DNA of 64,000 nt from Allodiplogaster sudhausi (lineage: Eukaryota; Nematoda; Chromadorea; Rhabditida; Diplogasteridae), in NCBI GenBank assembly GCA_945643635.1, contig CALZFC010000066.1, positions 217,501 to 281,500 on the forward strand. The letters run 5' to 3'. Below, in pieces: positions 29,342-43,655 of this stretch (within the stretch, counting starts at the first letter, position 1; each line of letters starts with the position of its first letter). The notes beneath the pieces are model-generated. The model was given only the letters and a program-made list of their open reading frames with translations, made no database searches and was not told where the DNA came from. The translations under genes and the position numbers were made by a program.

Positions 29342-29479
29342 GAAGATGATAGAATTGAGGGAGTACAAGGGAGGAAGAATTAGGGTGCAGTGGTTAGCGC
29401 ACTCTCAAGATCTGTACTGTGCTAGACACCTCAAGCATGCTCGTCATTACGTGCTTTTGTGGACCGGGCATAGAGAGAG

Positions 29480-29526
<47 letters not shown>

Positions 29527-29923
29527 GGAGATTGAATATTACGCAACCCTTAGGTAGATTTGGATCGCCCAATCCACCATCGAACCCCTGAGTCATTTCG
29601 CCCGGGAAGAAATCAGAATTTCAAGGTAGATTTTGTGTCGCTTTTCCGTTCCCTTTAAATAATTAGCACAGATGATTTAGCGTTGAGGATTCGTAAAAAA
29701 GTGAAATAAGATTTGGGGCAGTAAGCTGACTTACAACGCTTTCTTATATCTTTAATCCTTCACAAAGGTCGCTGTTGTACACCCAACTCATATAAATTAA
29801 GCTTTTATCTTTTCCAGAAAAGACATCAACAGAACATACACATAATGGGCGCGTCGCAGAGAAGTTTAATACATTCCATCGTCCGCCCTTCCTCGCCCGA
29901 GACCAGCCGCAGTCTGAAAGCCA
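28090..29923. repeat. Gene-poor stretch with GA/CT microsatellites
   Basis: CT repeat at about 28800-28850 and 29105-29165; GA repeat at about 29270-29345 and 29485-29525. Unique sequence between them has open frames but no exon chain I can defend. A tRNA box-A-like string occurs near 29380 without a cloverleaf. Confidence 0.6.
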
Positions 29924-29961
29924 ATGATAAGGTCACTCCTCCTTCACGAACTTGAGAAGAC

Positions 29962-29993
<32 letters not shown>

Positions 29994-30209
29994 AAGAGAG
30001 AGAGAGATGGAGAGAGAAGAATAGAACACAACAATTCTTCAGTTCTTTTGGTGCGAGTTATCAAACAACACTTGAATGGTACGTAGAGACATCGAATAAG
30101 TTGTGTTCCACTCCCACGCATCATTTTCTCTTTGACTGCCAGCCTCGACTATGTTTGGGTGAAATGCGTCGGCGGAACGGATTTCATGAAGACGAGAAAC
30201 AAAAGATAA
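29924..30209 (+). CDS. Speculative three-exon micropeptide (36 aa)
   Basis: ATG at 29924 begins an 8-base exon (ending AG before GTCACT), then exons 30043-30078 and 30143-30209 join in consistent phase with GT/AG boundaries. The product would be MISSFGASYQTTLECLDYVW followed by a basic end with two further residues of note, Cys and Lys-Arg, and a TAA stop. The support is phase consistency and protein-like composition only. I recognise no family. It may be chance. Confidence 0.25.
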
Positions 30210-30295
30210 GTACGAGAAGGACACACAGGTATGGAAATAGAGATGCAAGAGGAAGATTGAGAGTGAGAGAGCAAGACAGAGAAAAAGAGGAAAAG

Positions 30296-30338
<43 letters not shown>

Positions 30339-30693
30339 GCGAGAGAGCAAGAGACAGAGAGAGGACGAGAGGGAGAGAAAGCGAGCGACAGAGAGAGAGA
30401 GAGAGAGAGGAGAGAGTGAGTGAGTGAGAGAGAGAGTGAGAGAGACCAAATGAAGGCTGCTCCGTCTGCCGCTGCAGAGAACAAAGCGACCAAGAAGCAT
30501 GCATAGTGAACGGGACGACCTGCTATATGCAACCTTTGGAAAACAAAAATGGGCTTTCCGTTTTAATTAATTCGGAACAAAGAACCGGTGAGATCTTCTC
30601 TACGCATTTCATTTCTTAAAACTAATCAATAGCAATCATCAGTGAAATAGAGCTAAATTTCGATAGTCGATGAAAAGATCATTGGATGGGAGC

Positions 30694-34242
<3,549 letters not shown>

Positions 34243-34498
34243 TTAACCTTAAAAGAAAGATTAGCAAACAATTTGAAAAGTGACTGCTTAAAAAGGTTTA
34301 CGTCTTCATCCATATGGCGACACTTTTAGTGTGTTTTAACAAATAAGTTGTGTGTTTCCTTTTTTCCTTAAAATAGGACTACGGTAGGACTTGCACATGT
34401 CGTTGAGTAGCCTTCATTGTCACCACCACTCTCGCCCAGCTGATCGGTCCGTTTGACCGCTTTTTTTCCGCATAATACGAGAATCTGCATCCCCTCAA

Positions 34499-35651
34499 CA
34501 CAGGAATTTTTAAGGGGGCCCACGCATGGGGAATAAGGGGCCACGACGTGCGATTTTTAGCGGCCAAGAGAGAACCCATTTTGGCTCCTAATCCACCCGG
34601 CGTGGGCCCCTCATTCTGCTTGTCGGGGCCCCTGATCAAGCGCGTAAGCTCCCGAAAGACAACGTCGTGGCCCCTTATACAACGAACAGGGGCCCCTTAT
34701 TCTCCGTTGTCGGGCCCCCTATCCAGCTCATCCGGGCCCCTTATCCCACCGTTCGCTGCCCATTATTCATTGCCTTTCTCCGGCCTGCTTTCATCACTTG
34801 ACAAGTACATTTATTCTTCTAGTTACCAGAATAATATGACAATCAAAACGGGTATCCTAGCATGCGGAAAATGAAAGGGCAAGGGGGCGTTATCATCCCG
34901 GGTGGCAAGGAAAAATCGCAAGTCTTGTCCAACACAGTACTTCTTGAGGAAGGATGGCCTCCCTGCCTGTCCCATCCAGACTGCGCAGATACCAGTCGGT
35001 CATCACCGCACGCTGGAAGAGTAGCTTTGAAGTGAAAAAAAATCATTACTGGAGCAGTTGACCTTGTGCGAACGAAGTGTCCACGCCGTAGTCTTCTTCC
35101 AAAACATCCGTCGCTGTCCCCATCTTCAGTGTCTCTCTCGCCGCGGAACAGGTCGCGCTCGATCTCGTAAGGTGCAGCACCGTCTTCAAAAAATTATCGA
35201 AGCGAGCCTAATATAAACAAAACAGCGCTGACCTGTAAAAGTTACGCGACTTATTGCAGTTGGGCCGCCTCGATCCCATCCTGTAGTCGCATTTTCGTTT
35301 GCTAGCCATCGCAAACCATGAAAAACAAACTAATTAAGTCAGGAGTTAAAATACATAACGAACAGCACATACAAAAAGTCCATGGCGACTAATATTTTAG
35401 TGCAGCGTCCTTCTTGTTTTTAAAAACATCGGAAAGACACTCAACCGTACTTTCACACCAAATAAACCCCCTCGTGGCCCCATCTCAACGTCAAAAAACA
35501 TTAGGGGCCACCACAAGCAGAATCCGGGGCCACGGCGAGGTTGCCCGGGTGAAAGGTGGCTGCGCGAGTACGGAATGAGGGGCCACGGCGTGGTCGCACC
35601 CCCGTGTGGCCCCTTATTCAGCATACGTTGGCCCCCTTTAAAATTCCTGTG
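34499..35651. mobile_element. GGGGCC-rich foldback element (about 1.15 kb)
   Basis: The left end CACAGGAATTTTTAAGGGGG and the right end, reverse-complemented, CACAGGAATTTTAAAGGGGG are inverted repeats that continue imperfectly inward (both arms share GAATAAGGGGCCAC). Each arm of about 200-270 bp repeats a GGGGCC(CC) motif joined to TTATTC or CAC. No clear target duplication was found. Between the arms lies unique sequence with coding-like exons (34843-35329). It falls between DDX41 and Ariadne. Confidence 0.7.
34843..35329 (-). pseudogene. Coding-like exons inside the foldback element; unrecognised, possibly captured
   Basis: On the minus strand an exon after an AG at 35330 (35233-35329) reads NENATTGWDRGGPTAISRVT. 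A 49-bp GT...AG intron (35184-35232) joins it in phase to GAAPYEIERDLFRGERDTED. After that the best reading shifts frame: a second frame reads DVLEEDYGVDTSFAQ, splices (GTCAAC...TTCCAG) into a 67-codon open frame and stops at 34843. The apparent frameshift, lack of a clear start and position between inverted arms suggest a captured or decayed gene, though an intact small gene with an unseen intron is possible. I do not recognise the product. Confidence 0.35.
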
Positions 35652-35952
35652 AACTGCTTCTTACTTGAATGCTTAATGTGAGTACGGGGACAATTGCATT
35701 TTAGTAGGGAATGCAGTTTTTGCAGTTTTTTTTTTACTTTTCACACGCATCCGCATCAGACGCCTTAAACCTATTCGAAAGTGCTGTTTTGGGTGTCCAT
35801 CTCCAAACAATGTTCAGTAGTTGATTCTTATTCACTAAGTATTGCAACATGTTTTAACTCACAATCAGCAAAGAATCTTGGTCTCGTACCTTTCGTTTTC
35901 TTGCTGATTCTTGATTTGAACAATGATAACCTTGGAATTGCAGGATCAGGAG

Positions 35953-37293
35953 ATGGCCGGATACAATGATGATGATTTCGACTATTCAGTCTCCGGAAGT
36001 GATCAAGATGGAACCGAAGTCACTCTCTTTTCATTTTCTGAGAAAGATGCAAACTGTGGATAATGAGATGTACTTTGTTTTCTCTTTGCAATTTTATTCT
36101 TCATTGAAGGGTGTAAGTGACGATGATGGAATTGCCATGGAACACGACCAGAGCACCCCAGCCAGGGATCCGGCTTCGGATTGCCAGGCTAGCTATTCCT
36201 TTTCTTTCATTTCTTTCTATTTAATTTTTTTCTTTTATTCACTGCGGCAAGGTTGAATGGAACTGATTGCTTGTCATCTGCAGGTGATGAATACAGAGGC
36301 GCTGCTCAAGGAAATGGCTGATACGATAAACGATGTTGTACAAATTGTGACGATTCCACCTGGCGCCTGCCGGATTCTCTTGCACCAGTTCAAGTGGAAC
36401 AAAGAGAGCCTCCTCGAGCGGTCCCTTCTTATGTTCTTTTTCATTACTTTCCCAGTATGACTATCATTAGTTATGCAGCAGAGATATTTACTTTACTCAA
36501 TTCATCGCCTGTCGAATTCACTATGAGTAGTTGATATTGCTTTCTTCGTATTTGATCGTGTTGTCAATGTAGATTCTACGAGTCGGCAGACACAGAGAGG
36601 TTTCTGGAGAGCGCGCGTGTGAACCCGGAGGCGTCTAAGATGGGGACGGGGAGGGCTGGCGAGATGGCGGAGTGCGATGTCTGCTGCTGCAGGGACAAGC
36701 TGACCGGACTCGCCTGCAAGCATCTTGCTTGTCGTCCTTGCTGGGAGCGCTATCTCACCACCAAGGTACGAATCGGTTATTTTTGTACAATATTGCGGAA
36801 GGACTCACCTTCCAGTCTTTTCAGGAGGGACTCTAGCAAAGTGATTCTTATAGTCTTGTGCAGGTTCTGGTGGACAACACTTCGGAGATGGAGTGCCTGT
36901 CCTCCAACTGCCACTTGCTGGTGGATGACGAGACAGTAATCGGACTGCTAAGTGGAAACGAAGTGGCGATGAAGGCCTTCTCCCGGCTCTCTCTCGACTC
37001 CTTCGTAGAGACCAATCGCCTTCTCCGCTGGTGTCCCGCTGCCGACTGCGGTAGGGCAGTTAAAGTAAGAATACTTTTTTTCCATTTTTAGTTACCAGAA
37101 CTCCTACGCACTCATTAGTACAGTACAGTTTTTTCCTAGTTTTAGCTACCAGAACCGTACACGTTCGCGTTATTGTAATACTTGTACATTATTTTTTTCT
37201 CTCGTTCATGACATACATTAATCGTAGGTTCATTCATCCTCTATCTCTTGCTCTCTTTCTCTCTCCCTCTTCCTCTCTTTCTCTCTGCCTCTT

Positions 37294-37343
<50 letters not shown>

Positions 37344-37566
37344 AGGTGAGTCACTGCGAGCCGCGTGTTGTGCAGTGCGATTGCGGTCACCGCTTCTGCT
37401 TCGAATGCGGGAATGACTGGCACGAGCCCGTGAACTGCCGCCTGCTCAAGTTGTGGCTGAAGAAGTGCAGCGACGACTCGGAGACGAGCAACTGGATCAA
37501 TGCCAATACCAAGGAGTGCCCCAAGTGCCAGGTTTCTCCCTCCCTTTCTCTTTCTCTCTCTCTCTT

Positions 37567-37608
<42 letters not shown>

Positions 37609-38136
37609 AGGTGACTATCGAGAAGGATGGCGGCTGCAACCACATGACATGCAAGAACACGGCGTGCCGCATGGAGTTCTGTTGGATGTGCCTTGGCCCC
37701 TGGGAGCCGCACGGCTCTTCCTGGTACTCCTGCAACCGATTCGACGACTCCGTTGCCAAGCAAGTCAGTTTGCAGTTCTTCCTCTTTCATTCCGAATCGT
37801 TGGCTTTTCCTCGATCAACTAAAGCCCCGTCTCACTTTTCACTCTCTCCTCCTCATTATTTCTCTCTTCTCATTTTTCTTTCTTTCTTGCTCTGTCACTC
37901 TCTCATTTCTTCCCCTCTGTCTCTCTTCTAGGCAAGGGATGCCCAGGAGCGGAGTCGTGCTGCCCTGCAGCGCTATTTGCACTACTACAACCGCTTCATG
38001 AACCACCAACAATCACTGAAACTGGAGAACAAGCTGTACTCTTCAGTCAAGGTCAAGATGAGCGAAATGCAAAGGCAGTCCATGAGCTGGATTGAGGTTC
38101 AGTTCCTCCGCAAAGCTGTCGACGTCCTCTCCGAGT

Positions 38137-38195
<59 letters not shown>

Positions 38196-38324
38196 TGTCT
38201 CTCTCTCTTTTCTCTTTTTTTTCTCTCTCTTTTTCTCTAACTCTCTCTTTATCTTTCTCGTTCTATCTCTCTCTCTCTTTTTCTCTAACTCTCTCTTTAT
38301 CTTTCTCGTTCTATCTCTCTCTCT

Positions 38325-38356
<32 letters not shown>

Positions 38357-38399
38357 TTCTCTCTCTCTTTTTCTCTAACTCTCTCTTTATCTTTCTCGT

Positions 38400-38438
<39 letters not shown>

Positions 38439-38710
38439 GTTGAAGGCGAACTCTGATGTACACCTACTCCTTCGCCTACTACCTGCGACGGGACAACGAA
38501 GCGGAGATCTTCGAAGTGAATCAGAAGGATCTGGAGCTAGCGACTGAACAATTGTCTGAGTTCTTGGAGAGGGACCTGGACAACGAGAATCTCGTTACTC
38601 TGAAGCAGAAAGTGCAGGACAAGTACAGGTACGTGGAGCAGCGGAGGGCCGTTCTCCTCAAGCACTGCGCAGAGGGAATCGACAAGGACTCGTGGCATTT
38701 CACGCAGTAG
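35953..38710 (+). CDS. ARIH1: RBR-type E3 ubiquitin ligase Ariadne-1 (ARIH1)
   Basis: RING-between-RING ligase that receives ubiquitin from UBE2L3 onto its own cysteine and works with neddylated cullins. The start (35953) gives [16 protein letters not shown], the acidic N-terminus. The UBA-like region is [14 protein letters not shown] (about 36390). RING1 begins [20 protein letters not shown] (about 36675). The exon at about 36867-37063 ends [13 protein letters not shown]. The IBR has [19 protein letters not shown] (about 37380). RING2 is KECPKCQ, then [14 protein letters not shown], where the last Cys is the catalytic residue, and [14 protein letters not shown] (about 37675). The Ariadne domain follows ([50 protein letters not shown]) to a stop at 38710. 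Introns at 37077-37346, 37532-37611 and 38142-38440 are mostly CT repeat ending at the acceptor. Confidence 0.95.
37240..37345 (+). repeat. CT microsatellite abutting a 3' splice site in ARIH1
   Basis: CT/CCCT/TTTC repeats end in TTTCTCAG immediately before the IBR-coding exon. Confidence 0.85.
37532..37611 (+). repeat. ARIH1 intron composed almost entirely of CT microsatellite
   Basis: The intron begins GTTTCTCCC and ends TTTCTCAG; everything between is CT repeat. About 80 bp. Confidence 0.85.
38142..38440 (+). repeat. CT microsatellite/minisatellite in ARIH1 intron
   Basis: CT runs plus three copies of a unit containing TTTTTCTCTAACTCTCTCTT followed by TATCTTTCTCGTTCT. Confidence 0.85.
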
Positions 38711-39401
38711 ACTCCTCTCTCTCACTTGGATCACGCCCCTCTCGTGCCTCCCGGGCTCATTTCGCCTACAGATCTTCTCACTCTATCATAATTTCCCTTT
38801 CCATTCCAACTGCTTTTTTATTGCGCTGGCTTCCTCGACAATATTCGTAATGCCCACTCTTTGTTTCCTGCATTCTCTGGAAAGTGTATTGGCCTAACCT
38901 TGAATGGAAGTGATATCCATGTTCGCCTAGTCCTCTTTTTTCTTTCTCTGCTCTGCCTTATCCCTCGCCCCACTGACACTTTCCCTCTCACTAAGTGATG
39001 CTCCATGTACTCATCTCATTCTGTCTACTTGTGTATATTTTTTCGATCGAGCATACCGCGTTACTTGAATTTTCTTTGCAGCGACTTCATTATAATGAAA
39101 TATTCGTTCTCTCCTCGTGTTTTGAAGTTTTTTATCATCAGAATGTGCTCAAAGTGGTTTTTTTTTCTTCATACTGATTAGCTACTCTGAAAAGATTTCC
39201 GGTGTTGTGACTGAAATTGTACAGGATATATCTTTAAGAATCAGTGCAAACACTGTTTAGAATAAAGATAAGGAGATGAAAGAGGGTATTTCTGTCAATG
39301 AATGAGCAGTAATTTGGTTTGCACACCAGTACGCTTTCTTGGCTGCATCCGCTTTGCGTACTAGACTCGTTTGACAAGGAGGGGATTCGTTGCTGACTGA
39401 G
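38711..39401. other. Intergenic, ARIH1 to PRPF31
   Basis: About 690 bp of unique, pyrimidine-rich then AT-rich sequence. An AATAAA lies at 39261. No gene is visible on either strand. Confidence 0.5.
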
Positions 39402-41291
39402 ATGTCTCTGGCAGAGGAATTGCTGGCCGACTTGGAGGAAGATGATGACGAAGAGATGGTTGAGGGGGGAGGAGAAGGGGAGGATGACGTCATTGAAGAA
39501 GCCACGGATCAGCCAAAGATTAGTACTACCAAGTACAACTCCGTCAGAGAAATAGCCAAGCTCGCGGATTCGGAGAGGTTAGAGAGAGGGATCAGTAAGG
39601 GTGGCTCTTATTAGAACCAAACTTGTATCGTAGGTCATTTGGAGGAGATGACATGGCCTAATTCCCACTCATTTTATTTTTACTTCGTTATTTCAATTGA
39701 ACGTTGAGAAAGATGAAAAGAAAGAAGAATAACGTTTTAAGAATAAATTAACATATCGTTTGTTTTTGTTTTCTAAAACTAGTTTTTGGTTATAACGTTG
39801 TTGCAAGTTACAAGCCTACAATAGAATTTTTTCTGCCTTAAGATACACGTCACTGATGGAAAGATTGCATCGTGAGTTGGAGAGAAAGGACGAAGTCGTT
39901 GTCTCAGCTCCCCTGGAAGCCGATCCTCAGTACAGACTCATTGTTGAGGTGTCGCAGGTCTGTGAGTGGTCTACTCGTAATTCTCTCATTCTTCTCGTTC
40001 CTTGTCTCATGTCTTCTTTATACCTGTTCTCATTGAGATGGCAGCTGATATTGACAACGAGATCTTCGTGGTCCACAAGTTCGTTCGTGACAAGTACGAG
40101 AAGCGGTTCCCTGAGTTGGAGACCCTCGTTCCTTACCATCTTGAGTATTTGGCTGCTGTCTCCCTACTTGGCAATGATATCAATACGAAAGGGCAGAACA
40201 AGGTTCAGTTCGGTTCAATTCTTTCGCTTTATTCATTATTATAGTCCTTATGCACTGGAATCATTTTATATATTAGGAATTGCTGGGACAAATTCTGGCT
40301 CCGGCAACTTGTATTGTCGTGTCTGTTACTGCCTCCACCACGCAAGGAAAGGCGCTTGAACCAGAAGAACTTGCCGCTGTCCAGGTTTGGAAAGAACAGA
40401 GAGTGGAAAGAGAGTCGGGAGAGAGAGAGAGAGAGAGAGAGAGAGATCAAAGTATGAGAGAGAGCAGAAAAGAGAAATATGGTTATTGAGGAGGCATGTG
40501 CCCTTAGCGAGTGTCTGAAACAAGACCGAATAGCGATGCACCAGCTGGTGCAGATCCGGATGTCGCTGATCGCCCCGAACTTGGTGGCCCTTCTGGGGGC
40601 GGATGTGGCAGCGTCGATTGTCTCGCAGGCAGGGGGACTGGCCCCCCTGGCACGGATGCCTGCTTGCAACATCCAATTGCTGGGCAGCCAGAAACGGGCC
40701 TTGGCCGGCTTCTCGTCTGCTGCCGCTCAAAAACACACGGGAATCCTCTTCGGCCACCCCATCGTCCAACAACTCGTGCCTGACATCCGCAAGAATGTCT
40801 GCTTGGAACTCCTCCCCTTTTCTCTTTCAAGTCAACCACTTGCAGGTGGCTAAGATCTTGGCTAACAAAGTGGCCTTGACTGCCCGGCCGGACAGTCTCC
40901 ACCAAGCAACGGACGGATCCATCGGCCAGCTCATGATGGAGAAACTCAAGTTCCGAATCGAAAAGCTACTGGAGCCTCCTGCGGTCAAAGCTAGCAAGGT
41001 ACGGTGGGTGTGGGCTCTTTTCATCTCATGAGATTTTAGTGTGGACCATGCTGGTGTAAATGAATGATATGAAATGCAGAATTTGAATTCTTCGCCAGGC
41101 CCTCCCTCGGCCACTTGACAAGTCTTCGAAGAAAAGAGGAGGAAAGCGAGTTCGGAAGATGAAGGAAAGGCTGGGAATGACTGAGATGCGCAAAAAGGCC
41201 AACCGAATCAACTTCGGCGAGCTGGGCGAAGATGTCATGCAGGAGCATCTCGGATTTACCGTCGGACAGGTTTCTCACTCAGTCCATTGCC

Positions 41292-41322
<31 letters not shown>

Positions 41323-41858
41323 AGTCTCTCACTTGCTCTCTCTCCTTCTCAATCTCTCGCTTGCTCTTTCTCTCTAGCTAGCTCTCTGTCCAGTACTAAC
41401 TCTTCCTCTTATTTCAGCTGAAGAGTGGCGGCCCATCTTCCGGCCGAATTCGGACGGGGACAGTCGACGATAAAACTAGGGTTCGCATGTCGAGAGCCAT
41501 GCAGAGGCAGCTGGAGAGACAGAAGGCGGTCGGGGGGAGCACTTCTGTCAGGTAGGGAGAGAGAGAATGGATCGGGAGAGAGGAAGAGAGCAAGGAAAGG
41601 GAGAGAGAGAGAGGTAGAGAGCGAAAGATGCAGAAGGCGAAGTGAAGATGGAGTGCGGTCTGACAATGAGAGATAAAAGATGGTTTTAGGTCGAAAGCAG
41701 CGGGAACTGCGTCGTCGGTGACCTTCACTCCGGTGCAGGGAATCGAGATCGTGAACCCCACGGCGCGCGAAAGCACTGGCTCCGCTTCTTCCACTTATTT
41801 CTCTTCCACTGCCTCGTTCTTGCATGTCAAAACACCCAAGCCTTCAGACGACATTTAA
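39402..41858 (+). CDS. PRPF31: U4/U6 small nuclear ribonucleoprotein Prp31
   Basis: NOP-domain protein that binds the 15.5K-U4 snRNA complex and holds the U4/U6.U5 tri-snRNP together. It starts MSLAEELLADLEEDDDEEM, nearly the family's own first residues. Exons continue with SVREIAKLADSE, ELERKDEVVVSAPLEADPQY, EIFVVHKFVRDKYEKRFPEL (about 40055), CIVVSVTASTTQGKALEPEEL (about 40312) and RMSLIAPNLVALLGADVAA (about 40560). The NOP core GGLAPLARMPACNIQLLGS (about 40632) is intact. The basic region RVRKMKERLGMTEMRKKANR (about 41150) and GTASSVTFTPVQGIEIVNP (about 41700) follow. The protein ends VKTPKPSDDI, with an AATAAA poly(A) signal at 41952. Two introns carry GA or CT repeat. Confidence 0.96.
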
Positions 41859-42051
41859 AATCTTTTATTTATACTTTCTCTTGTGTACTTCAGTATATTT
41901 GAGTAATCTGATTGCTATTGTATTTCCGTTTCATTTGTTGTTTGAGATCTCAATAAACAGTTTTGCTGTTCGAGAAAAATGTAGCGAATGCAAATGAGAA
42001 GAATGATGAGAGGGAGAGAGGGAGACTTGTCATTCGCTTGTCTGCTGTGGC

Positions 42052-42654
42052 ATGGATCGGTCGGTTCATCCTCTGCTCACTCGACTCTACCCTTCGCAAT
42101 CATCCGATAAGGTTTCTTATATTTTTTCATTATCACTGTTTGGCAAACTTGGCAATGGTTGAATTAAACGAGTTGCTGATTTATTGAGCATCGCAATGTT
42201 CAGGACGAGACGGAGAAGGAACCGGAGAGAGAAGACGAGAAGGAGAAGGAAAAAGAACTCTTGATCGTCAAGAACGAGCATTCTCGCATGTTCTCGCGGC
42301 CAGAGGTGAGAAGGTTCTTTGTAATTAAATGACTGGCTTCCTACACAAGACAGTGGCTACTCTTCAGCAGAATGAATGAATAGAGAAGTGTTTGAGGTTG
42401 TGTCGCGCACGAAAGTGGCGGGAGGAGGGAGCGTGAGCTGCGTGCGGGACGAGACGGGCCACGTGGGGGTAGTGGTTGGGTACTCGAGGGGCGAGCTGCT
42501 GGCCGCGTCCCGCTCCCCCTTCGCCCTGCTTCCGCCCGCTTCCCTTGCTGCGATGGTTGTCAACGCCCCCGACATGCTTGCCCCCTTCCCTCGTCGCCAT
42601 CCTTCTTCCAGGGGCATCTTTGACCCCACTCAGCCATTCCCCGTCTTCCACTGA
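42052..42654 (+). CDS. Unrecognised small protein gene (joins uncertain)
   Basis: An exon at 42052-42111 starts MDRSVHPLLTRLYPSQSSDK and joins in phase 0 to an acidic exon (42204-42305) with DETEKEPEREDEKEKEKELL and HSRMFSRPE. A third open stretch (from about 42376 or 42393 to a stop at 42654) has coding-like codon choice: DETGHVGVVVGYSRGELL, then a Pro-rich end RGIFDPTQPFPVFH. The splice into this last stretch does not fit the upstream phase, so it may use an unseen donor or be a separate 92-codon frame starting at 42376. I recognise no domain. It sits between PRPF31 and a secreted protein gene on the same strand. Confidence 0.4.
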
Positions 42655-42736
42655 CTCCCTTCAACATAAAGTGTTACGCATTCTGTCGATTGATGCAGAC
42701 GAACGGAAAGATTAGAGCAAGGGAGGGGGAGTCGAT

Positions 42737-42739
<3 letters not shown>

Positions 42740-42783
<44 letters not shown>

Positions 42784-42790
42784 AGAGAGC
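42740..42790. repeat. GA microsatellite
   Basis: Nearly pure GA run of about 50 bp upstream of the secreted Cys-rich protein gene. Confidence 0.85.
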
Positions 42791-42942
42791 GGAGGGGAGA
42801 TACGAGATTGTGGGTGGTAAGAGCGTAGTGGCGAGGTGACAGATGAAGATGCCACAGGGTTCCTCATTATGTACTGCAGCTGCTTGGTGATAGCAAGAGA
42901 TAGAGGGAAGGGGGCTGGCAGTTGTCGGGAGGAGGAAGGAGA

Positions 42943-43579
42943 ATGGGAGTGATGAGGTGTGTGGTGTGGCTGACTGTGCTGTTCGGAGTGAGAGTGTCTC
43001 CTCTGCGCCCTTGCTCCACTCACGATGCATGTGCTGCGCGGCTCTCAGTCTTCTCAGATGAGGAAGTGGGCAGTGGCCAAGAAGTAGATGGCAGTGGAGA
43101 GTCTCCTCCTCTCTACGATGACTTCTTTCCCGAACCACAACTCAATTATGACTCTCTCATCCAAGACAGTCATCATCAACTCTGCCAATGTCATTCCAAT
43201 ACCACTTGCAACATCGAGGAGGACGACCATTCCATTCAACTCGACAAGACTATTCGCATTGCTTTCTGCGCGCCTGTCAGCCAAGTCAGTTAATTTCATT
43301 CTCTCCTGCTCATTTTTTTTAAATAAACGCGTTACCTTTCACTCTCACACGCTAATTGAACGGAAGTAAAGAAGCATTGTTCTTGAGGTGTTGCCTTCGC
43401 ACTGCCACTCCCGTCGTGGATTGCTGCGCGTAGTTGGCACGACTTCCCTCGACAACCCCCGCTCGCCCACCTCGATCTCGAAGGCCATCGCCTTCTGCAC
43501 CTGCAGCAACGGCTACAAGAGATTACCTCCTGAGCCCTGGGACTCTTCGCAGCTCACTTTCCCTTACAAATGCCAATGA
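42943..43579 (+). CDS. Secreted cysteine-rich protein, family not recognised
   Basis: The start at 42943 (or 42922) gives the signal peptide MGVMRCVVWLTVLFGVRVSP. The mature part begins with a Cys-containing segment (CSTHDAC), then an acidic linker and LCQCHSNTTCNIEEDD and RIAFCAPVSQ. An intron starts after about 43286. The second exon (about 43390-43579) begins LPSHCHSRRGLLRVVGTT, has AFCTCSNGYKRLPPEPW and stops after LTFPYKCQ. About ten cysteines are spread over both exons, one potential N-glycosylation site (NTT) is present, and there is no second membrane segment, so an extracellular disulphide-bonded protein is likely. I cannot name a family. It is convergent with the coiled-coil gene at 43656; about 75 bp separate the stops. 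Confidence 0.6.
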
Positions 43580-43655
43580 AATCAACTTACATTCTTCACT
43601 TTTCTTCATGATAAACAAGCAATAATAATATATATTTATTCCCAAACATTTTAGC

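Noticed and set aside
29370..29440. tRNA box-A-like string (GGGTGCAGTGGTTAGCGCAC)
   Set aside because: No anticodon stem, no T-arm and no box B at the right distance on this strand. A SINE head is possible but unsupported.
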